Assembly (NCBI GenBank): GCA_021799945.1
Contig: JAJYZK010000107.1
Location: 1 to 8,875 of the forward strand
Length of the DNA stretch: 8,875 nucleotides
Reading direction: 5' to 3'
Origin: Acidobacteriota bacterium
Lineage (GTDB): Bacteria > Acidobacteriota > Terriglobia > Terriglobales > Acidobacteriaceae
Of this stretch, positions 1 to 4,771 are shown piece by piece. The notes below the pieces were generated by a model. That model saw nothing but the letters and a program-made list of their open reading frames with translations. It ran no database searches and was not told where the DNA came from. The position numbers and the translations under genes were made by a program. The stretch's first letter is position 1. Each line of letters opens with the position of its first letter.

Positions 1-15
1 GTTCTTCATGGGCAT
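1..15 (-). CDS. Possible first codons of a gene leaving the window on the left
   Basis: On the minus strand an AGGAG-type ribosome binding site (about 24-28) lies eight or nine bases ahead of an ATG at 13-15, which opens the codons M-P-M-K-N before the window ends. A second ATG at 7-9 is in frame. Only five codons are visible, so no product can be proposed. The call rests on the good binding site and on the inverted-repeat element that begins just upstream at 34, where a promoter would be expected. It may be chance. Confidence 0.25.
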
Positions 16-33
16 GGTTTCTTCTCCTATGGC

Positions 34-162
34 CTAGGGAGTTTGTTGAAAAACGCGCCGAAGCGCCGAGCGAGGCGCAACGGGATGTGTACCTGCCAAT
101 CCAGCTACACAAGGAATTGGACCTTGTCCCGGCCACAGACCTGTTTTTCAACGAACTCCTAG
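34..162. mobile_element. Small element with IS-like terminal inverted repeats (MITE-like)
   Basis: The left end at 34-54 reads CTAGGGAGTTTGTTGAAAAA followed by C. The reverse complement of the right end (143-162) reads CTAGGAGTTCGTTGAAAAAC. The two differ by one extra G and one substitution over about 20 bases. The 129-bp unit is too short for a transposase, so it looks like a miniature or internally deleted element. Ends of the form TGTTGAAAAAC are common in several IS families, but I cannot assign one. I see no clear target-site duplication. Confidence is good for the repeat and moderate for its mobile origin. Confidence 0.45.
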
Positions 163-191
163 ACGAGTCAGCGTTCATACGGGACGCATGA
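45..191 (+). other. Short open frame running through the MITE-like element
   Basis: One plus-strand frame stays open from the window edge to a TGA at 189-191. The part from 45 codes for about 48 residues, with plausible protein-like composition near its end (segments such as VYLPIQLHKELDLVP and FFNELLDESAF). There is no good ATG start with a binding site, and the frame passes through both inverted repeats. It could be the tail of a truncated gene or transposase remnant; I do not recognise it. It could equally be chance in a short stretch. Confidence 0.2.
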
Positions 192-197
192 GGTGGG

Positions 198-217
198 GTA
201 TTTCAACAAGTTCTTAG
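198..217 (-). repeat. Third IS-end-like copy
   Basis: The stretch GTATTTCAACAAGTTCTTAG matches the right end of the 34-162 element at 15 of 20 positions and in the same orientation. It is probably a second, older element end, suggesting nested or repeated insertion here. No partner end was found nearby. Confidence 0.3.
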
Positions 218-353
218 TGGCGTCGTCCGCGTAGAGCTTCTTCAACCCTTTATGAGCGAAGTTTCGTATCCTCACCTAAACGACTGTAGCCCGTAGCCTA
301 ACACTTGTCAAAGGCCGGGACATAGGCAATTCAAGCACGTTCCATGCTTTTTT

Positions 354-378
354 CGGGAAGGGTGCGGCGCCCTTCCCG
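354..378. repeat. Perfect 9-bp GC hairpin
   Basis: CGGGAAGGG (354-362) pairs perfectly with CCCTTCCCG (370-378), and two more inner pairs are possible around a CGG loop. A run of six T lies just before it on the plus strand (348-353). A T-run must follow the hairpin in the direction of transcription to make an intrinsic terminator, so neither strand gives a normal one. It may be part of a dispersed repeat. Confidence 0.4.
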
Positions 379-490
379 TGCTGCAACCGCCCATAGTGTC
401 GGGCGTTTTCCGCTTCCCAACCATGCGGGGCCTGTTCCTGCCCTGCAACGCCCGCCCCGCTGAAAGCCATGCGGAAGTGGGCGAAATTTC

Positions 491-661
491 TTCTTTTATC
501 GCATGCCCACGCTTCATGCGGCTTTATGGCAGAGCCGGTCGGAACCCGTCAAGGGTGTTCGCTGACGCTCCATAAACGCGCAAGGTTAGCGCGCCCTCGA
601 CCGAACCCGCCTCGTCCCTACCCGCCGCAAAGACATGAAGCGGGGGCGCTCAATAAAAGAA
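491..661. repeat. Inverted repeat pair, 28-bp arms, 23 of 28 matching
   Basis: Positions 491-518 and the reverse complement of 634-661 both start TTCTTTTAT and end GCTTCATG, with five mismatches in 28 bases. The arms flank about 115 bases without coding signs. Similarity beyond the arms is patchy. This fits two inverted copies of a dispersed extragenic repeat, or decayed ends of one small element. Function unknown. Confidence 0.45.
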
Positions 662-744
662 ATCTGGTTGAGAGCAAAAGGCAACCGCCCTCCTTCGGAT
701 TCCGCCTCACGCGGGCAGCACAGGAGAGCAAGCACTTTTGATGC

Positions 745-869
745 AGGCGGTAGTCGCCAGCATGAGCACATGGGTTCCGATGGTGATCGACGCCCGTGGC
801 TGTTTGCGCGAACCATGCGACGCAGCGCAGGGCGAGGAATAGGGACAGCACAGCGATGCGGGTATTCAT
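745..869 (-). pseudogene. Possible broken start of a secreted-protein gene
   Basis: A minus-strand ATG at 867-869, with a GGGAG motif about nine bases upstream, opens a peptide starting MNTRIAVLSLFLALRCVAWF. This resembles a signal peptide: a positive N-terminus, then a hydrophobic core. After about 45 residues the frame runs into the inverted-repeat region and loses protein-like character, so it may be a gene start cut off by a repeat insertion. Alternatively it is a chance hydrophobic frame in repeat DNA. Confidence 0.2.
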
Positions 870-1042
870 CCCCCGGTTCTCCCACTGCCCGTCTCGTCAA
901 ATCCTGCTGCCGCGCGGTGGCTGGCTATGGATCGAGAGGCTGTCGGACTGCACGGGGACCCGTCAAGGATTCTTCTGCGCTCAAGGATGGCGGTTCATTT
1001 GTTATGCGAACTTCCAACTCAGGACGCCGGGAACCCAGGCCT

Positions 1043-1083
1043 GCCGGCGGGAGCGATCGCCGCGATCGTTGTCGCCCGCCGGC
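1043..1083. terminator. GC stem-loop behind the DsrE-like gene
   Basis: GCCGGCGGG (1043-1051) pairs perfectly with CCCGCCGGC (1075-1083). Two copies of CGATCG (1054-1059 and 1063-1068) lie in the loop and can pair with each other. The structure starts about 20 bases past the stop of the minus-strand gene, where a terminator would sit. No T-run follows it in that direction, so Rho-independent termination is uncertain; it may protect the 3' end of the mRNA instead. Confidence 0.4.
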
Positions 1084-1103
1084 GCCTCACCCTCAGCCTC
1101 GCC

Positions 1104-1820
1104 TCAGCCCAATCCCATGTAGCTGTAGTGTCCTTCGGACTGCAACAGGGCGATCGCCGCGACCATGGAGGGAACCACCAGCACGTCCGGATTGAGGTGC
1201 TCCAGCATCTCCCCCACCACTTCTTCGGGATGCTTGCCCGGGCTAAGGCGCGGGGCCAGCACCCGGGCCTGCGCCTCGGTCGCAGTGTGGCAGCTCAAGA
1301 ACTTTACGCCGCGATTCTGGAGCCCTTGAATGCTCGTATCCTGATAGAGAGACCCGTGGTCGTCCGGATCGCCGGAGGCGTATTTGAGATCCGGCCCGGC
1401 TTTGCTGGCATAGAAGGGATTGCGCGTCGCCGGCGCGCCGGTCGCCGGGTCGTTCACCTTCAGCCACTCCCCAATCTTGTACTTGCTCCAGATGGCGTCG
1501 TCGAAATTGAGCAGATTCGCCGGCCCGTGCAATCCGGCCGCCACCATGATCCGCTGGGTGGGAACCCCGAAGCCGAAATGCAGTCCGTTCAGAGAGTTGC
1601 GCAGCGCCCCCAGGAAGAGGCCGTCCTCGATGTGGATGACGTTGTAAATCTGCTTCACGGTGGCCGGATGCCGGACGAGTTTGTCGAACTCGGCCACCTT
1701 CCAGTCGCTGGTGGTGTACACCAGTTGCGCCTGGGCAACGCGCGGCCCGGTTAGAACCCCCGCGCCGGCGACGCCGGCCGCCGCGCCGGCGACGAAGGAC
1801 CTGCGGCTAATCTCTTTCAT
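1104..1820 (-). CDS. Tat-exported DsrE-family-like protein
   Basis: A 238-residue protein that I assign to the DsrE-like fold. Residues 5-10 are SRRSFV, a twin-arginine motif, followed by an Ala/Gly-rich hydrophobic stretch and AQA at about 29-31, so it is likely exported folded to the periplasm. The mature part has the DsrE order: an early strand (VKQIYNVIH, about 55-63), then ALRNSLNGL (72-80), a beta strand with the HG motif (LHGP, 97-100), a late GVKFLSCHTA segment with a single cysteine at 177, and the end PDVLVVPSMVAAIALLQ (211-227). In cytoplasmic DsrE proteins a cysteine near this position carries sulfur. A longer insert (about 110-165) sets this protein apart. The ATG at 1818-1820 has a GGGGAG binding site at 1825-1830. 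The next gene upstream is a small secreted protein, with a 150-bp gap between them. Exact function unknown; sulfur or redox chemistry in the periplasm is an inference. Confidence 0.75.
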   Translation of the reverse strand: MKEISRRSFVAGAAAGVAGAGVLTGPRVAQAQLVYTTSDWKVAEFDKLVRHPATVKQIYNVIHIEDGLFLGALRNSLNGLHFGFGVPTQRIMVAAGLHGPANLLNFDDAIWSKYKIGEWLKVNDPATGAPATRNPFYASKAGPDLKYASGDPDDHGSLYQDTSIQGLQNRGVKFLSCHTATEAQARVLAPRLSPGKHPEEVVGEMLEHLNPDVLVVPSMVAAIALLQSEGHYSYMGLG

Positions 1821-1888
1821 GAACTCCCCTCGCTGTAATGATGCTGTGCGGAACGATGCGTGGCGCGCGCTCCCGCAGGCGCTTTCCG

Positions 1889-1916
1889 GACGCCTGAATT
1901 GCGACGCCTGGATTGC
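1889..1916. repeat. Two tandem 14-bp direct repeats ahead of the DsrE-like gene
   Basis: GACGCCTGAATTGC (1889-1902) is followed without a gap by GACGCCTGGATTGC (1903-1916), 13 of 14 bases identical. A small hairpin, GCGAG (1915-1919) with CTCGC (1925-1929), overlaps the second copy. The pair lies 69-96 bases upstream of the minus-strand start at 1820, in reach of a regulator or the promoter. Operator function is a guess; replication slippage would look the same. Confidence 0.35.
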
Positions 1917-1970
1917 GAGAACGCCTCGCGGTCCGTGGCGGCGCCCCGCCCCGGCGAAGAAGGCGCCCGG

Positions 1971-2336
1971 CTACTGCCGCGTCGCCGTGAATTCGCCCTC
2001 GGTATCCGAAGGATCCGCCACCATGGAGCCCTTCATCGAGGTGTCGGAGCCCAGCGTGCCGGTGTAGGTCAGCGTGTATTCGGTTCCCTCGTATTCGACC
2101 TGGTAGCTCCAGGTCGCCTGGCGATCCTTCACTTCGCCGGTTACCCCCGCGGAGTCTTGATCCCATTTGCAGGTTCCGGTGAGTTTGGCGGAATTCTGGG
2201 TGAAGGTGCAGGTCGGGGTGACATCGTTGCCGGCAATCGAGCCGGTCACCTTCCATACTCCGGAGAAATCCGCTCCGAACGCGGGGAGGGCCATATACAG
2301 GAGCGCAATCAGGACTGTCTTCATACCGTTCTCCAT
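1971..2336 (-). CDS. Small secreted beta-rich protein of unknown function
   Basis: A 121-residue protein. The first 22 residues form a typical Sec signal peptide (MKTVLIALLYMALPAFGA from residue 5). The mature part opens DFSGVWKVTGS and is rich in alternating Thr, Ser, Gly and hydrophobic residues, with WSYQVEYEG, YTLTYTGTLG and a closing GEFTATRQ. This suggests a small beta barrel or sandwich, like many secreted 'SGVW' proteins whose function is not known. Two cysteines (43 and 56) could form a disulfide bond outside the cytoplasm. Two starts are possible: ATG at 2334-2336 behind AGAGGGA, or ATG at 2322-2324 behind GGAG; the second gives the neater signal peptide. It lies upstream of and on the same strand as the DsrE-like gene. 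The 150-bp gap leaves co-transcription open. Confidence 0.7.
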   Translation of the reverse strand: MENGMKTVLIALLYMALPAFGADFSGVWKVTGSIAGNDVTPTCTFTQNSAKLTGTCKWDQDSAGVTGEVKDRQATWSYQVEYEGTEYTLTYTGTLGSDTSMKGSMVADPSDTEGEFTATRQ

Positions 2337-2425
2337 TTCTTCCCTCTGCTCCCTTGCGCGGCGCCCGCGCCTTGCGACATCCGGAGCAGCGCGCCGCCCT
2401 GAGAGATGCCTGGACGCTGTGCCGC

Positions 2426-2455
2426 ATTCTAGTGGGGAGCGCCGTCCGGAGGCAA
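2426..2455 (-). promoter_or_regulatory. Possible sigma-70-type promoter for the small secreted protein
   Basis: Read on the minus strand, TTGCCT (2450-2455) is followed after 18 bases by TAGAAT (2426-2431), a five-of-six match to the usual -10 box. It would give a leader of about 80 bases before the start at 2336. The -35 match is only four of six, so this is tentative. Confidence 0.25.
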
Positions 2456-2938
2456 AATGGCGCAGATCGCCGCTCGCATCCCCCGGTCAGGAGTAGACCG
2501 ACGGCGAACCCGATGCATTGGCGCGGGATTGGGAGAAGAATTTGGAGAATTGGCGCGGATGGGAGCGATCGGCATGACCAACCTTGCCCACTTCGGGGCC
2601 GGCGGAAAAATGGACTATCGGCTGGCCAGCAATCTGAAAGGCTCGGCTTTTGCCTTTCGCTGCGTGAGACCAATCCGGCGGGACGCGAGCGCCTCCGCTC
2701 GGAGATGGTCTTCCGAATTCAGGTCCACCTTCGGCCACCCCTTTGGCCACGCTGAGCAGCGTCTGGTTGCGCTCGGTGGCCGACCGCCGTGGCAACGCAG
2801 GCTCGCTCGCGCCAGCTCCGCCCGGGCGCGGCGCAGAGGAGTTGCGGCCCCAGGGACTGGGCCAGTCAGGGCAATTGGCGTATGCTAAGCAAAGCGAGAT
2901 CCGCTTACGGTCTTGCTGTGGTTACTGGCCCCGCCCTC

Positions 2939-2977
2939 GATTGTTCCTGATGGATTTCCTTCGGAACGGAAACAATC
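2939..2977. repeat. Inverted repeat in the leader region of the omega-like gene
   Basis: GATTGTT (2939-2945) pairs exactly with AACAATC (2971-2977), and inside it TTCC (2956-2959) pairs with GGAA (2963-2966) across a TTC loop. The structure ends about 80 bases before the plus-strand start at 3060. It may be an operator dyad or an RNA hairpin in the leader. No T-run follows it. Confidence 0.3.
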
Positions 2978-3059
2978 ACTCAGGCCCCTTCCCGCGAGGC
3001 GCCTGGCTCCGAGCCCGGCTTCTGCTGCAAACGCGCCATAACCGGGAAATGAGGGCTAT

Positions 3060-3290
3060 ATGCGATCAGAGTTGGTGTATTCCGCAGGGATCCAGATCGA
3101 GAACCGGTTTCTTCTCGCCGCCGTCGTGATCCGAGCGGTGCGCGCCCTGCACATCGACTCTACGAGAACTGAGGACACGGCCAACAAAGTCTTTGCGGAG
3201 GTGTCGCAGGGGCGCTATATCCACGTGGAGATGCCGGAAATTGCCCCGGCGCCGGCCATTGAACCACTCTTGATCGCCTCCATTGCCTGA
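3060..3290 (+). CDS. RNA polymerase omega-like small protein
   Basis: A 76-residue protein with the layout of the RNA polymerase omega subunit, which holds the beta-prime subunit during core assembly. The segment NRFLLAAVVIRAVRAL (15-30) corresponds to the conserved omega helix with 'NR...' followed by 'A..RA..L'. TANKVFAEVSQGRY (40-53) matches the second conserved block, usually 'ALeEIaeGKi'. A short Pro/Ala-rich tail follows. The opening MRSELVY recalls small omega-type proteins I associate with Acidobacteriota. The start has a GAGGG binding site at 3051-3055, four bases from the ATG. Standard rpoZ often lies beside gmk and coaBC, which are absent, so this may be a paralogue rather than the main omega. 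It lies alone, with gene-free stretches on both sides. Confidence 0.55.
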   Translation: MRSELVYSAGIQIENRFLLAAVVIRAVRALHIDSTRTEDTANKVFAEVSQGRYIHVEMPEIAPAPAIEPLLIASIA

Positions 3291-3717
3291 AGCCGGGATG
3301 GGGTCAGGCCCTCGGAGGCGCGCGCAAATGCGGATTCACGGCCGGGCGCCCCGCGCGGCGCCGTTCGCCCTTCGCCGCTCAGCGGGCAGCGCGGGGCATT
3401 CCCGCCCCGGCTCCGGCATCCATCCAGCCGGTAATTTTCGTATCCCCGGCAACAGCGTACAAACTTTGCCGTCGCGCACCTGGCCGCGCGGAGAGCGCGC
3501 AGCGCCGCCGAATCGGAGCGGGGCGCCGGTGGAATGATTCCGACGCAATGGACCGGGCGCCCATGAACGCCTTCGAGGGATTCCGGTCGCCGGAGCCGGA
3601 GACTGCGGCAGCCCGGCCCGTCACCAACCGAGGCTGCTGCGGCCCTGCTCCGGTCCCGGCTGCGGCCGGGAGGAAATCAACCCAATTTATGCAACAAAAA
3701 AACTTTGAGGAGAATCG
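3291..3717 (+). other. Gene-free stretch ahead of the RRM protein gene
   Basis: About 430 bases of GC-rich sequence without a credible gene; the open frames on both strands are Arg/Pro/Ala-rich and lack binding sites. It contains an 11-bp palindrome, GGAATGATTCC (3531-3541), and a hairpin at 3654-3671. The composition changes abruptly near 3672 to an A-rich tract before the RRM start. I see no clear -35/-10 pair. Genes for small RRM proteins often have long regulated leaders, which could explain part of this. Confidence 0.4.
3654..3671 (+). promoter_or_regulatory. Stem-loop in the presumed leader of the RRM gene
   Basis: TCCCGGC (3654-3660) pairs perfectly with GCCGGGA (3665-3671) across a TGCG loop. 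It ends 46 bases before the ATG and is followed by an A/T-rich single-stranded-looking tract with seven A (3696-3702) and the binding site. A leader hairpin could control translation or cold response; this is inference from position. Confidence 0.35.
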
Positions 3718-4047
3718 ATGAAAAAGCTCTATGTAGGAAATCTGACCTTCGCCACCACAGAGGCCGAAGTTCGCCAGTGGTTTGAAGCGCATGGCGCAGT
3801 GGAGAGCGCCGTGCTGGCCACCGATCGCGATACCGGCCGCTCGCGCGGATTCGCCTTTGTCGAGATGTCCAACAATAGCGAGGCCGAAGCGGCGATCGCC
3901 GCGCTGAACGGCCGCGAAGTCAGCGGACGCACGCTGGCCGTAAACGAGGCGCGGCCTAAGAGCGCGGGCGGCGGCTTTGGCAGCCGCTCCGGAGGCCGGG
4001 ATGGAAACAAGGGCAACTCGGGGTATGGCCGCAAAACTCGCTGGTAA
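3718..4047 (+). CDS. Glycine-rich RRM-domain RNA-binding protein
   Basis: A 109-residue protein with one RNA recognition motif and a basic, glycine-rich tail. RNP2 is LYVGNL at 4-9 and RNP1 is RGFAFVEM at 43-50. Tyr5, Phe45 and Phe47 are at the positions that normally stack on RNA bases. The RRM covers about 3-79 with the usual beta-alpha-beta-beta-alpha-beta order. The tail (80-109) has GGGFGSRSGGR-type repeats, as in cyanobacterial Rbp proteins and plant glycine-rich RNA-binding proteins, which bind single-stranded RNA and are often induced by cold. The start is clear: GAGGAG at 3707-3712, five bases before the ATG. The gene stands alone and faces the sugar-catabolism block across a GC palindrome. 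Family assignment is secure; the RNA targets are unknown. Confidence 0.93.
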   Translation: MKKLYVGNLTFATTEAEVRQWFEAHGAVESAVLATDRDTGRSRGFAFVEMSNNSEAEAAIAALNGREVSGRTLAVNEARPKSAGGGFGSRSGGRDGNKGNSGYGRKTRW

Positions 4048-4140
4048 GCGAAGGGACCGGGCGGGTTGGGCCGGCAGTTTGGGCTGGAGGGTGAGGGGTG
4101 GGCGGTTGGGATCCGAGCGGGCTACGGCATGACCCGGCCT

Positions 4141-4158
4141 CCGGCGCGGGCGCGCCGG
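4141..4158. terminator. GC palindrome between convergent genes
   Basis: CCGGCGCG (4141-4148) and CGCGCCGG (4151-4158) are perfect inverted arms, giving a 7-bp stem with a four-base loop. It sits five bases past the stop of the minus-strand subunit-3 gene and 93 bases past the stop of the plus-strand RRM gene, where a two-way terminator is expected. There is no T-run on either side, so termination by this hairpin alone is uncertain. Confidence 0.45.
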
Positions 4159-4162
4159 CCCC

Positions 4163-4771
4163 TCAAACGCCGGGCACGGGCGGACAGCCGGGAAACTCCG
4201 GCAGAAACGTATTGCCCACGTAACCGAGATATTGGATTCCAATCTTGCTGGTGAAGAAGGCGTCCGCGGTGAGGTTGCGCAGCAAGGCGAAAAATTCCAC
4301 CGCGGCCAGCAGGTTCGGGTCCTCGACCGCGTTTTTCCGGTAGGCGATGCGGTCCAGGACCTCCGCCTGCTGCTGCGCGGCGCATTCGAGAAAGGCCGCG
4401 CCGTAGCCAGTGGCGCAGGCATTGTCCAGCCACATCAACCCGCCGCCTAGCTGCAATTGATACGCCGGATTCTCGCTGGCGAGCAGGTCGATGAACTCCG
4501 GAGCGCCGCCTTCAACCGCCCCGCCGCACTCCGCATCGGCCGGCAGGATCGCTTCGCAAAGGACATTCAGCGCCTGATACTGGCGCGCGGGAAAAAACTT
4601 GGGCGAATAGGCGCCGCCCGTCGCGGCGGATTTTTCCTCCGCGACGACGCGGTGGGCATATTCGGCCGCTTGCACGGGGATGGCCCGCAGCACGGGGCCG
4701 GCAACGGCGCCCGCGCCCAGCAGCCTGAGAATGTCGCGCCGCGATGCCTGACTCCGTGGCTCTCGCTCCAC
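4163..4771 (-). CDS. Gluconate 2-dehydrogenase subunit 3 family protein
   Basis: A 202-residue partner of the GMC flavoenzyme encoded just upstream. In gluconate, sorbitol and FAD-glucose dehydrogenases, the small subunit 3 carries a Tat signal and escorts the signal-less catalytic subunit to the periplasm. Here SRRDIL (10-15) is the twin-arginine motif, followed by LLGAGAVAGPVL and a probable cleavage site near VQA (33-35). The family motif LCEAILPAD is at 71-79 and APEFIDLL at 90-97; the C-terminal FFTSKIGIQYLGYVGN region (about 172-187) fits the family's end. The start is GTG (4769-4771), sharing its G with the TAG stop of the GMC gene, and AAGGAG (4779-4784) inside the end of that gene serves as its binding site. 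Translation is therefore almost certainly coupled. No third, cytochrome c subunit gene follows; the next feature is a terminator-like palindrome. Confidence 0.88.
   Translation of the reverse strand: MEREPRSQASRRDILRLLGAGAVAGPVLRAIPVQAAEYAHRVVAEEKSAATGGAYSPKFFPARQYQALNVLCEAILPADAECGGAVEGGAPEFIDLLASENPAYQLQLGGGLMWLDNACATGYGAAFLECAAQQQAEVLDRIAYRKNAVEDPNLLAAVEFFALLRNLTADAFFTSKIGIQYLGYVGNTFLPEFPGCPPVPGV

Larger units (their letters stand above)
218..1042. other. Gene-poor region with repeats and decayed sequence
   Basis: About 800 bases with no convincing gene. Short overlapping open frames occur on both strands, but none has a binding site together with a recognisable domain. The region holds a long GC hairpin (354-378), a diverged inverted repeat (491-518 / 634-661) and one signal-peptide-like start on the minus strand (867-869). 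Frames from the two repeat arms give similar short peptides on opposite strands (MKRGHAIKE and MKRGRSIKE), as expected for inverted copies of one dispersed element. I read it as an intergenic repeat cluster. Confidence 0.45.
2337..3059. other. 720-bp gap between divergent genes
   Basis: This separates the minus-strand secreted-protein gene from the plus-strand omega-like gene, so promoters for both should lie here. Open frames of 100-140 codons on either strand lack recognisable domains and have Arg/Ala/Gly-rich composition typical of non-coding GC-rich DNA. Small stem-loops occur: GAAAGGC (2636-2642) with GCCTTTC (2652-2658), and a two-part stem at 2766-2796 (GTTGC/GCAAC plus GGTGG/CCGCC). 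I cannot name an RNA gene here, though a small RNA is not excluded. Confidence 0.4.

Noticed and set aside
348..378. T-run plus GC hairpin as an intrinsic terminator
   Set aside because: The T-run precedes the hairpin on the plus strand and would be an A-run after it on the minus strand, so neither direction gives a standard terminator.
927..1754. 275-codon open frame on the plus strand opposite the DsrE-like gene
   Set aside because: Antisense shadow; the minus strand has a Tat signal, binding site and family blocks.
1940..1967. GGCGCC...GGCGCC pairing as a terminator behind the small secreted protein gene
   Set aside because: Only six base pairs across a 16-base GC-rich loop with no T-run; expected by chance in such sequence.
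1807..2673. 288-codon minus-strand open frame over the small secreted protein
   Set aside because: It shares the strand but not the frame of the signal-peptide protein, is Arg-rich, and has no domain.
2487..2795. 102-codon minus-strand frame in the divergent gap
   Set aside because: Some protein-like stretches near its start, but no binding site, no domain, and the rest looks random; not enough to call a gene.
3379..4422. 347-codon minus-strand open frame across the RRM gene and its leader
   Set aside because: It overlaps the secure RRM gene and the end of subunit 3 in another frame, and has low-complexity Arg/Pro/Ala composition.
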